NCBI GenBank assembly: GCA_965644295.1
Contig: CBFFRP010000516.1
Span: 1-31,094 of the forward strand
Source: Paraphysomonas bandaiensis
Taxonomy: Eukaryota > Chrysophyceae
Direction: 5' to 3'
DNA: 31,094 nt
Part shown: piece by piece, positions 8,629 to 18,700 of the stretch
Numbering within the stretch: the stretch's first letter is position 1
Layout of the letters: each line of letters starts with the position of its first letter
The notes under the pieces: generated by a model
What the model was told of the DNA's origin: nothing
Database searches by the model: none
The model's input: the letters and a program-made list of their open reading frames with translations, nothing else
Position numbers and translations under genes: made by a program

Positions 8629-9788
8629 TTATCCGGTACGTATGTACAGCTTCAACACTCCGTGTATACACTGAAAAAAATAGAAACTGAATATGTAACT
8701 GAAAACTGAAAATACAAAAACACTCTGTACGTAACGTAACTTTCTCCAGAATATACCCCACCGTTGAACGAGCATTCCGAATGCTCGTTCAATAGCTTGC
8801 CTTGAGTGAGATAACCAGAAATTGAACGCGTCTTTCCAAATTCCAATACCACGACCAGGGTAAGGAGTTAGAAACTGTTGAGTATTGGAGAAGGCTTCGT
8901 CTCCTATAAAGAAGAATCTGTCATCTAATTCTCCTTTTGATACTTTATCAGCGAGGTTGGAATTATTCCAGCTTTCACTGTCATGGGTACTGCCCGAGTC
9001 ATTGGCAGTCACACTCCAAAAACGCCCATTAACGTCACATCCAGCCATAACAACAACAGCAAAACCTCCTTTCCTTGTACGCCAGCTCTTAACGTACTTC
9101 ACCTCTCTTCTGTGCGGTGCTCTAGTACGAATAACGAGACCATCAAAAGCCAATACACAACCACTCATTAAGCCTCCAGAATGCTGTGCGAATCCATCTG
9201 ATAATCTGCGCATTTTAAGTATGAAGTCATGATTTATACATTAGCATTAGCACTTGTTACTTACGATTGTAATAGTTCCTTGTTTTCTAATGGAATCCCC
9301 ATCTCCAGAAGATGATCTAATGCCTCTATTGTTGGCCATAGCACACCGCGTTCACTAAAGAAGGCAGCTTTGCTCACCCCCCATGCAAAACGTATGTCAA
9401 TATAGGAGCCACCACTTAGCCACCGCAGGCATATAGCAAGCCTGGTGCGTGTAGATATAGGGCTTCCGCTACTAATAGTGGCGTACTTGTCATCTCTCTT
9501 TATTAAGGGGTCTAATAATTCTACAAGCTCATCAAAAGACTGTCTGTCCAACCGAAACATGCGCTTGAAGAGTTCTGGCTTCATATCATCTATTTCACGC
9601 AACGCAAAGCCTCGATCACGATGACTATTTCGAGGTTTCACTTTACGACGGGCTAAACGCCCACATTCGTGCCGTAAATTTCTTTCAAAATTTCTCTTCA
9701 CATAAGACACACTTGCAATAAGAGCACGCCTCCAACTCTTATTCTTCACTTTATAAATTCTTTGGATAAGCTCTCTATATATGGCCAT
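8629..9788 (-). CDS. PIF/Harbinger-type DDE transposase, two exons
   Basis: Exon 1 is 9788-9265 and exon 2 is 9205-8629, joined over a 59-nt intron (9264-9206) with GTAAGT donor, a TGCTAAT branch-point-like motif and a CAG acceptor. The joined frame encodes 366 residues. The catalytic acidic residues of the DDE_Tnp_4 family are visible: D196 in AFDGLVIRTRAP, D277 in FIGDEAF and E314 in AIERAFGMLVQRWG, with the family's GSTHDSESW between them. It would cut and paste DNA at element ends. The C-terminus after WRKLRY (about residue 333) is hydrophobic and unlike the family, so a further intron (a GTACAG donor candidate lies there) or decay is possible. I found no Myb-like partner gene. A terminus candidate, GGGTCGTATCACACGAG preceded by TAA, lies at 10091-10110 on the minus strand, but I found no matching left end. 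Confidence 0.85.
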
Positions 9789-10171
9789 TATTGCATTAAA
9801 GTACTGTGGTTACTATCATATATCTAGATAGCATTGTTCGAATTCAAAATAACATGCTATATATACAGTAGTATACAACGTATATCATACCCTCGAAAAT
9901 TTATTTTGAAGAAGCAGCAAAAGCAAAATGATGCTTCTTCAGAGCTCAAAACATGCTCCGCAATCACATTTCTCATGAAAATTTTTTATGTGTTGGTGAA
10001 ATTTGACCCGTGTGACCCTGAAATTCGACACGATTTCCAAAAAAACATAAAAATAAAAACATTGTTTTTATTTTTGGGTGTTGGTTTTTTTCTCGTGTGA
10101 TACGACCCTTAGAGAGTACAACAGAAGAGTAACATATCATACTACTAATAACGCAGTATAAGTAACCAGTA
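9789..10171. other. 5' flank of the transposase, AT-rich, no gene
   Basis: AT-rich DNA upstream of the minus-strand transposase start, with homopolymer-rich stretches near 10040-10090. The sequence at 10091-10110 could be the outer end of the element with a TAA/TTA duplication, as PIF/Harbinger elements prefer, but this rests on one end only. Confidence 0.35.
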
Positions 10172-10300
10172 CTGCGTTACACACCTTGGTGCTTGCCGTG
10201 ACACACAAGCAGCTTTCGTAGCGTTAAAAAGTAGGATATAAGAGTTCAGCACTGACTCTTAAACGCCTGCTGCTAACAATAAGACATTCAAAACTGTTTA
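10172..10300 (+). repeat. Dispersed repeat family, copy at 10.2 kb
   Basis: CACCTTGGTGCTTGCCGTGA and AAGCAGCTTTCGTAGCGTTA, then CACTGACTCTTAAACGCCTG and ACAATAAGACATTC match 1117-1300 closely in the same order. This copy is more compact: the two blocks lie about 20 bp apart instead of about 75. Confidence 0.65.
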
Positions 10301-10349
10301 TTTGTGTCCCTTGTTCCACACAAGCATTCGGCTATGAGTGAGAGTAACA

Positions 10350-10533
10350 TTATCTGCGGTCAACGTTTGCAGCACACATTAGTTTCCCAAAGAAATATCT
10401 CCTGTACTTGTTGTCCCCCAGCAGTAGAACACCACGAAAAGGTACGAGTCCGACTTTATTGATAGTGTCATCAGTGAAGACCATACAACGTAGCCTAGAC
10501 GCTCCCAACACTCCAAACCCTGATACATCTAAG
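10350..10533 (-). other. Candidate terminal coding exon of an unidentified gene
   Basis: On the minus strand an open frame of about 61 residues runs from a 3' splice-site-like CCTTTTTCCAG (ending at 10534) to a TAA at 10350-10352. It includes GFGVLGASRLRCMVFTDD and GVLLLGDNKYRRYFFGK. A donor-like GTAAGG lies upstream near 10630, but no exon could be joined convincingly. No family was recognised; it may be a gene remnant or chance. Confidence 0.25.
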
Positions 10534-11719
10534 CTGGAAAAAGGACAATAAAATGGAACAATAGTTTAACGCCAAGGTGTAGATTAGCCCTTCCTCTCCT
10601 GCCAGTTGAGTCAGAACGAGAAAGCACCTTACAAGCTAGAGGCCCAGCTGGTGACCTGAGGATACCAGTGATGCGGCTGACCAGAAGCACGAAAATCTTT
10701 ATTCACCGCAACAGCAGTTTTCTGTGGAACTTGAGATAGATAGCCATGAGTCAAAAGGAAATCACACAGTTACACACTCCTATTGATGAGTTACAGACCG
10801 ACTGAGTTCAAGCAGTGCAACATACTCCGTCCAACTAACATGTGGTCTATGCCAAGGCCTGGAGCTCAAGTACATCTGAAGTGAGTAATACTTTGCCAGT
10901 AATGTTTGATTCATGAGCCAACAACATATTCGCCTTTCAATTCTGAGTCATTGAGATTCTCACCACGCCGATATCGGTTCCAATCCGATGACATTTTATG
11001 GTTTTATATTTTGCTGTTCTTTTTGCCGTTTTGCTCTCGATGGCACACACATTGTTGTGGTGCACACATGGTGCCGATTATTTCTTGTGCATATACGCAC
11101 TTATGCATATAGCTGTATATTGCTGCTAGCTACGAAGGATGGTGCTATGAACGCACATAATTATTTTAGTACCATCATGTATATCGACTCATATCCACCC
11201 ACCGCCTAACCTTTGCTTATACACTACTCTGGAATACTGTAGTCTTCAGTGCACCTACATATATGCAAGCAGTTAACATAGATGACGACGTTCTGAATTT
11301 TGTGTAGCTGTCAATTCATTAATGTAGCAGGTCTGTTGATTCATCTATAAACACTAAACACGTTAGCAAACTAGTAGATGAGCTCTAATTAGTTTGTATT
11401 GCATTCACTATATCTGTACTAAATAAAAAGAAAGTTGTCAATCCACTCGGTCATTGCGATAATATATGCTGTACATTAAACTGAACCCTTGACCTCTACC
11501 CTCTCGATTCCTCTATATAAGGTCCTGAGCTGTCTATTAGGATTCAGCTTAATACATGATTGTATCTGTGAGTTATAATGTTCAATGAAATACACCATGA
11601 ACTGATTTAGAGAGAGTATCTGTCGAAGATAAGTGATCGTCATCATAACGTCGTCATTATCAGTTACACTTCTAACTATTCCGTTGTGCATGATAGTACG
11701 TCCTATATTGTTATTCATA
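10534..11719. other. Intergenic, no gene supported
   Basis: About 1.2 kb between the candidate exon and the second copia element. Short open frames at 10906-11209 (plus) and 11476-11748 (minus) show no recognisable domain. No repeat shared with the rest of the window was noticed. Confidence 0.4.
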
Positions 11720-11724
11720 ATTTT

Positions 11725-11994
11725 TGTTGAGTTTTGCTGTTTGAGCAATTAAAAGCTGTAATTCTAAGATATTGGAATTATGACCGTTAGTCGAAGAATA
11801 CAGTAGTGGTTAACTGTATTATGAGAAGTGATATCATGACGATGTAAGATCGTACTAGAAATGAGTGGTAGTAGAGATAACGTGATATATTGCTTATTAT
11901 ATTTATTATAATCTTCTCTTATCTTAACTTGATTCATGAGTGAATACTCGTCCAGTTAACTTAGTAATCATCCAATTTGTGTCATAACTTGACA
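11725..11994 (+). repeat. 5' LTR of element 2
   Basis: Begins TGTTGAGTTTTGCTG and ends CATAACTTGACA. It shares the start, the middle block ATGACGATGTAAGATCG and the TTGACA end with the LTR of element 1, so the two are subfamilies of one lineage. Confidence 0.92.
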
Positions 11995-12003
11995 TGGTAG
12001 CGC
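11995..12003 (+). promoter_or_regulatory. Primer-binding site, element 2
   Basis: TGGTAGCGC directly follows the LTR. It fits the 3' end of an initiator tRNA of the kind used by Ty1 (TGGTAGCGCC); the tRNA of this organism is not in the window, so the match is by family knowledge. Confidence 0.65.
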
Positions 12004-12351
12004 ATGGTAGTTGGAAGCAACTGCTGAAGTGTGACCATTGGAATGTACTGGACAGAGAAGCAGGAGTACTGCTTTTTGTATAATAGTAGAAACATACAGT
12101 ATATAGGATATAAAACCAGTATTATTTTTGAAAATCAGGGGTTTTCATACGAACATGACAGAAAAAGTTGACTGGAAAAGATGACTGCGAGTCGTCGGAT
12201 AGTATGCATGTATGTTATAGTGGTTGATGAATGTATGAACCCTCTGAAGAGACCTGCATAATTATCAGAATGATGTCTACTATCGCGTGTGGATGTAGTG
12301 TAAGCACGGTGATTCAGTAATGTGTCTGATTGTGTGGATGGGGGTACAGTG

Positions 12352-12530
12352 CTATCGATGGGGGTGTGAGTGATAAGGACTCGTGTCCATTGTGTTATAT
12401 ATGACGAGAGTAGTTCCTCATGAGATAGATGGAGTGCTATCGATGAGGGTGCAATGTGATATCAAGAGTCGCATCAATTAAGCCTACATTTGATGAGAGT
12501 GTTTCCTCATGTAATGGATTGCTATCGATT
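12352..12530 (+). repeat. About 83-bp tandem repeat inside element 2
   Basis: TGCTATCGATGGGGGTG, TGCTATCGATGAGGGTG and TGCTATCGATTATG start three successive units. Each of the first two ends with a block like GAGAGTAGTTCCTCATG. The units are diverged and show no coding frame. They replace most of gag and integrase. Confidence 0.55.
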
Positions 12531-12535
12531 ATGCT

Positions 12536-13475
12536 CGACAGGTTGAAGAGTTCAACCATTTAATCGGACCATACCGTCATGCTGATGAAGGCTTCCTGTT
12601 TAGAGCTGCGAGAGTCGTAGTTCGGAAGGGTCCGATTGTGGCTTATAGAGCCTTAGTAACTGCTGGTAGAGAGCAGTTGGAGGAGAACTTCATTGCATGT
12701 TGGGGATGTTGTATCTTTAACCAATATGTATAAACGCTGGTGGTACGAAAAACCTGCGACCCGTGACGATGGGGCAGGTGGTGAGGAGCGATCGATGCCG
12801 GCTGGGGGTGGGACACCCAAGCAGTTTACGGCAGATGACTCATCGGGGATAGAGATCCCAAGTGCCTACCCGAGAGAAGCGTTAGCGCTATGTCTATAGT
12901 AGAGAGTCAAGCGTGTGTGTCCCTAGCAGGAGTAACGCTGCTAACCCGACTGCCTCAGGCAAAAAGGGTACGCACCCGAAGAGTTGTGACTGATGTGTCC
13001 ACTCTGGGTGAGATCAACTTCCTATGTGGGGAAGATGCCGTTCACCAGTGGAGACCAGTGAGAAGAGTGTATGAGGCACATGTGTATGTACTGCTTCGAC
13101 GGCGTCTGGGGAAACCAGGAAGAGTTGTGTTGGTACTGTTCGTATTATATCTAGTGAGATTAGTGTGAATCGTGTCTGTGAGACTGTACCTGCTGAGTCT
13201 AGGGAGACTTTTGTGGTAAGCGTACGGGTGTTGACTAGTGTGTCCACCCTGGGTGAGGTAAACCTTCTCCATGATGAGGAGATTGTCAATCTGTGTGATG
13301 ACAGTGACTGTATCTAATAACTAACATAATATGTCTAATTGTAGAGAGACCAAGGCTATGTCTGCTGGCATGCAGGAACTGGTGTGGCTTCGGGGGGTGT
13401 TGGTCGAACTGGGACTTCGATTGTACGAACCCACTCCATTCTTCCTGACAGCCAGGGTGCTCGCGACTTAGCGTT
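12536..13475 (+). pseudogene. Degraded copia pol remnant
   Basis: 12536-13030 matches 5140-5650 of element 1 (the integrase-RT linker, including CGTGACGATGGGGCAGGTGG). It is broken by frame changes and stops. A second diverged copy of the VSTLGEINFL-type segment sits at about 13225-13300. 13352-13475 matches RNase H (the ELVWLRGV region) but has a frameshift by the DSQSA site. The whole RT is absent. It cannot encode a functional polyprotein. Confidence 0.85.
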
Positions 13476-13566
13476 GAAGTTGAATGATGTGGTGTGATTG
13501 ATCTCAGCGAAGAGGATAGGAAATCATACGTGCTAATTATCAGAGACAGAAGATCATTCAGATGTG

Positions 13567-13882
13567 TTGTCTATGGTGAGGCTTGCTGAAACGTCGGAGT
13601 CATACGTCCACCGGTTTGTCCTCTGAGGTTTTTGGTGGTTGCGTATCCGTCAGTTATGTCTCGTGATATGAAGAGTCTATCTACAGCTTTGAATTGAGAG
13701 GGAGTGTTGAGTTCTGCTGTTGGAGCAATTAAAAGCTGTAATTCTACCCATCAGTGATGTCTCGTGATGTTGTGAATATTCAATGTACAGCTGATGAACT
13801 GATGAGGTCTTGGTGGTTGCGTATCCGTCAGTTATGACTCGTGGTTTGACAATTCAATGTACAGCTTTGAATTGAGAGGGAG
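13567..13882 (+). repeat. Duplicated 3' UTR with a nested LTR stub
   Basis: The 3' UTR block (GGTGGTTGCGTATCCGTCAG to polypurine tract) occurs at 13567-13704 and again at 13790-13882. Between them 13705-13746 is the first 42 bp of an LTR (TGTTGAGTTCTGC...). Its GTTCTGC start is closer to element 1 than to element 2. This is a template-switch or recombination scar inside the element. Confidence 0.75.
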
Positions 13883-14151
13883 TGTTGAGTTTTGCTGTTT
13901 GAGCAATTAAAAGCTGTAATTCTTAGATATTGGAATTATGACGGTTACTGGAGAATACAGTAGTGGTTAACTGTATTATGAGAAGTGATATCATGACGAT
14001 GTAAGATCGTACTAGAAATGAGTGGTAGTAGAGATACCGTGATATATTGTTTATTATATTTATTATAATCTTCTCTCATATTAACTTGATTCATGAGTGA
14101 ATACACGTCCAGTTAACTTAGTAATCATCCAATTTGTGTCATAACTTGACA
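13883..14151 (+). repeat. 3' LTR of element 2
   Basis: Nearly the same as 11725-11994 (about ten differences, one a single-base gap). Followed by ATTTT, the right half of the target-site duplication. Confidence 0.92.
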
Positions 14152-14156
14152 ATTTT

Positions 14157-15530
14157 CACTCTATCGTGTTCATTACTTACACTCTAATAATCACAACATT
14201 GCTTTACTATTATAAAGATCAATTCTTTATTCTGTCACAATAAGAGGCATATAGCCCATTCCTTGGATGAAACACATGTAGCATTATCCCTTAATAGCTT
14301 TTGACATAGTAATTTTTTGGTTTCATTGCACAAGTTTTTGATTTTCATGTTATGAAATAAATTTTATGTGCGGCTTTATACTGCTGTATTGTCTATCCCT
14401 TTGATCATTTAATTAAGAAGTATACATTTAAATATAAGATGATCAGCTCCGACCATAGCAGTGATGCTGATGTAAGCCTAGGGGACTCTCTGGTGCCCCA
14501 TGGGTGGCCCATGCGTCACCCTAACTACGTTATGATGCAATTGCGGAAATTGCAGCCTGATATGACTAATTATATATATATATATATATAATTGTGAAGC
14601 TTTATAGGTGCTGTATGATTCACTAATATGTGCTGCCTTCAGCAAGGGTTCACGTCTCGAGCATATCACCCAATGGATAGGCGAGAGCTGGATGCACAGG
14701 GGTAAGAAATTACCATCACATCTATCCCTGGAATAAATCTGTGGAATAGAGAAGACATGAAATATATAAGTCCTTAAGTACCAATGGAGACCTCTGATGG
14801 CAGTATAATGGTGTTAGTAATGAATATGTGAACCTGAAGATACGAGGAGTGATATACTGAGCCTTATCAATACAGTACTGTGTGTTTAGCTTAGAGGCGG
14901 GCGCCTTCTACGGAACTTTTTATCTTTTGCTGTTGGCGCCGAGCGCACCTTACAAAACCAGGCGCTAAACGTTCGGTGCTGAGCAGTAAGGTTGTTCTTA
15001 TGACATCAATAAGGGAGAAGGATGTCATGAAATCTTTCCCTTTTGGCTCTGTGTATGTATAATTCCATATAATGAGGACGTTAATTGCTTGACTTGGTAG
15101 ACTCAATTGTACACTTATTTCAATGATTTTGTTAGAAAAGAGAGGTTTTTATATATATAATATAAAAATAGGGAATATATGTATATAGTACGGTTTTATG
15201 TTAGTATACCCGTATACCAGTCAGTATACTGTATATACTCCTCTGCAGCAGTCAGTGTCCTACTCAGAAACTTTCCTTTTTGTAAAAACTGGCAACTTTT
15301 AAGAAATTCGAGAGTAGAAATATGATATATGTATACCATACCATGGAATACCAGGATTTTAGGAGGTGGAGGGAAGAATAGTTTAGACTTTGGTGGCATC
15401 AATACCAATCATCTCCAAATCGCTACCAGTGATTGGATGTCGTACACCATTTCACCACATACGCTCTTTTCCACTCCACACATCTTTATACTCCGAGTCT
15501 AATACGTGCGTTGACTAAAAAGTGTGTGTA
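14157..15530. other. Intergenic, no gene supported
   Basis: About 1.4 kb of mostly AT-rich DNA. It contains a short TA microsatellite (about 14569-14591) and a locally GC-rich patch with GGCGCC motifs at about 14890-14980. Short open frames on the minus strand at 14478-14669, 14891-15106 and 15196-15408 show no recognisable domain. Confidence 0.4.
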
Positions 15531-15583
15531 ATCTCCGCATAGTCACTTAGGAGTGTGTGGAAGTTGTCGTCTCACTTCACTGA
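15531..15583. repeat. Upstream segment, inverted relative to the downstream paralogue
   Basis: These 53 bp (ATCTCCGCATAGTCACTTAG...) match the reverse complement of 29362-29414 at all but a few positions. The partner directly abuts the shared 124-bp upstream block, whereas here about 46 bp of other sequence intervene. Confidence 0.75.
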
Positions 15584-15629
15584 ACTTCTTCTTCGCACTT
15601 CGTTGTGATTATACACACTCCAGCCACAC

Positions 15630-15753
15630 TATGTATACATAACAAGAGTGAGTGTGATGGTTAAACACAACTAACAAACACACATATACACACTCTCATC
15701 AGATCAGACACTCTTCAGCCTCTTCAGTCCCAGTGCTCTGCTCATCCACTGAT
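15630..15753 (+). promoter_or_regulatory. Conserved 124-bp upstream region of the receptor gene
   Basis: From TATGTATACATAACAAGAG to the ATG, this block appears identical to 29414-29537 upstream of the paralogue. It includes CACACATATACACACTCTCA and a pyrimidine-rich stretch with TCTTCAGCCTCTTCAGTCCC just before the start codon. It probably holds the core promoter and 5' UTR of both genes; no TATA box or initiator could be pinned down. Confidence 0.55.
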
Positions 15754-18700
15754 ATGCTGCATGAGTTGTGTCTGTTCCTCTGCGTGGCTGTTATGGGATA
15801 TCAACCATCTCAAGGTAATGGTTCGTGTTATCATACTAACATAATGATCATATGATTGATTAGGCCATAATATATCGGAGTTACATCGTCACTTATCTCA
15901 ACAACAGTATTCGCTCACTTTTATAGCTGGAAACGGTGAAGTTGCATACTATGATGCGATTGGGACAAACTCAAAGTTTATCCGACCCGCAACCGTGAAG
16001 TTATACTCCTCGGATCAATATGCATTGATAGGTGATTATTCCCGCATACGTAAGATCGATTTGGTTACAATGACAGTAGCCACTGTGGCTGGAAATGGAA
16101 ACATTGGTAATACTGATGGTGTTGGAACCCTTGCACAGTTTGTGTCACCATATGGATTAGCGATATCTTCGGACAATAGTTTCGCAGTGGTGGCAGACTT
16201 TAACAGTCATTACATACGACTATTGCTGTTATCATCTCGGCAAGTTGTTACTCTTCATCCAGACGGTTCTGGGGGTGGATCGCAGGACGGTGGATCAGCA
16301 TCTAGTTTCAGTAGCCCACGTGATATTGTACTATCTGCAGATGATTCGTATGCCCTCATTGTCGACAGAAATAATAATCGAATTCAGAAATTAGTTTTGA
16401 CAAACAAGGTGGTTACTACTGTTGCAGGAGGCTCCAATGGAAATGCCGATGGTATTGGTACAAATGCTCAATTTAATAATCCTATTGGTATGTGCATGTC
16501 CTCTGACAAATCTTTTGTATTGATAACAGACTTTGTGGGTTATCGTGTACGCAAGATGGTATTATCGACATCTATGGTTACTACCATTGCAGGATCTGGT
16601 TCGCTTGGTATGTTGGATGGTGTGGGAACTTCAGCTACTTTTTCGTCCCCATCATCGGTGGTCCTTTCCCAATCGGATACTATGGCATATGTGTCTGACC
16701 ATGGTGGACATGCCATTCGACACATTGATATGGTTACCCTGCAGGTGACAAGGGTCGTTGGAACCATGGCCGATGAGAATGTGGAAGGTGTAGGTACAAA
16801 TGCTTCAATTTCAGGCCCATTTTCCCTTGGTATTTCTGATGACGAGTCATTCATATTAGTTTGTAGTATGTATAGCCATCGTATTGCCAAGGTCAGTGTA
16901 CTTCCCACTTTTCCCACTACTTTACCTACAAGTGCTCCCACGATTTCACCGTATACTGCTACTGAAAGGAACGTGTTATGCCAAATGGTATCTTCCACGA
17001 ATATTGGGAGTATATTCTCAGAATGGGTATGTGGGGCCCCTGACTGGTGCATTTGGACAGGAATTACATGTGAGGAGTCGTCTATTACTCAAATTTTGTT
17101 GGCATCAAGTTCTTTGACGGGTACTATCCCGTCATCTGTTGGGCTTTTGACTAAGCTCGTGATTCTCAACATGGGCTTTAATAGTTTGACCGGATCCTTG
17201 CCCAGTTCTTTATCAAATATGTCGAAGTTATCCTATCTAGATTTATCCAGAAACTTACTTTCTGGCTCCATACCATCCTATATTGATTTGATGACCAGTT
17301 TAGAGACGATGGATTTGAGTAGAAATATGCTTCATGGCGAGATCCCTCATTTTAGTGGACAAATGAGCGCATTGTCGGTGTTGAGGTTGAATCATAACTC
17401 TTTATCTGGAATGATACCATCAAGCTTGTCATACATCAGCTCTTTGTCCGATATATCTTTGTCACAAAATAGACTCACTGGAGCTATACCATCCGAACTG
17501 GGTAATCTGAATTCGATTTATCGTATTCGTGCCTGGAACAACAGACTGTCTGGAACACTTCCCTCCTCACTTGGAAAGCTTCATCGTTTATATATACTGC
17601 TCCTCAGTAATAATACACTGACTGGAACAATTCCTAACTCATATACAGGTTTGATATCAATGAGGGTTTTTACCGTGAACGATAATAAAATTCGTTCGAT
17701 TTTTCCATATGAAATGTGCGGCATGAAGAATTTATCTTATTTTTCCCTTTCTCAGACAGGCGCGCATGAATGCAGTATTCCAACTGCTATACCAACCCCA
17801 CAACCAACGAGTATCCCCTCAGGTAATCCGTCATTTCAACCTACCACACAACCCACAGTACGGCCCAGTGAAGCTCCGTCGAATGAGCCCACTGGTGAGC
17901 CTTCAATGTATCCCACTGGCGAGCCGTCAGGAAAACCTACTGGAACACCTTCAGGTATTCCCACTAGATTACCATCTGGTGAGCCTACCGGCATACCATC
18001 AGTACAACCAAGTGGTGCACCCTCTGGTCAACCTACTTCGATACCATCAGGGCTGCCTACTGGATGGCCTACTGGGACACCGTCAGGACAGCCTACTGCG
18101 GTTCCAACAGGTCAACCCTCCTGTCAGCCAACTGGAATACCGTCAGTACAGCCTACTGGGACACCATCAGGTCAACCCTCTGGTCAGCCTACTTCGATAC
18201 CATCAGGGCTGCCTACTGGTCAACCTACAAGGACACCGTCAGTACAGCCTACTACGGTACCGACAGGTCAACCCACTGGACAGCCTTCTGGAATGCCGTC
18301 AGGACAGCCAAGTGGTGCACCGTCAGTACAGCCTACTGGTCAACCAACTGGGACACCGTCAGGACAGCCTACTGCGCTACCGACAGGTCAACCCTCTGGT
18401 CAGCCTACTTGGATACCATCAGGGCTGCCTACTGGACAGCCTTCTGGAATACCGTCAGAACAGCCAAGTGGTGCACCTTCAGTACAGCCTACTGGATGGC
18501 CTACTGGGACACCATCAGGTCAACCCTCTGGTCAGCCTACTTCGATACCATCAGGGCTGCCTACTGGTCAACCTACAGGGACACCGTCAGTACAGCCTAC
18601 TACGGTACCGACAGGTCAACCCACTGGGCAGCCTTCTGGAATGCCGTCAGGACAGCCAAGTGGTGCACCGTCAGTACAGCCTACTGGTCAACCAACTGGG

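Larger units (their letters stand above)
11725..14151 (+). mobile_element. Copia-related element 2, internally deleted and rearranged
   Basis: Bounded by two about 270-bp LTRs (11725-11994 and 13883-14151) with TG..CA ends and flanked by a 5-bp target-site duplication ATTTT (11720-11724 and 14152-14156). A primer-binding site TGGTAGCGC follows the 5' LTR and a polypurine tract GAGAGGGAG precedes the 3' LTR. The LTRs differ at about ten positions. The interior keeps only a degraded gag start (about 11995-12060), an integrase-RT linker (about 12536-13030) and an RNase H piece (13352-13475), all related to element 1. Integrase core and RT are gone, so it could move only with help from an autonomous relative. 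Confidence 0.9.

Noticed and set aside
10988-11209. 73-codon frame with LDGTHIVV, resembling a Harbinger DGTHI motif
   Set aside because: No other transposase motif follows and the surroundings are not coding-like; the match is too short.
14569-14591. TA run as a TATA-type promoter
   Set aside because: It is a plain microsatellite with no gene start near it.
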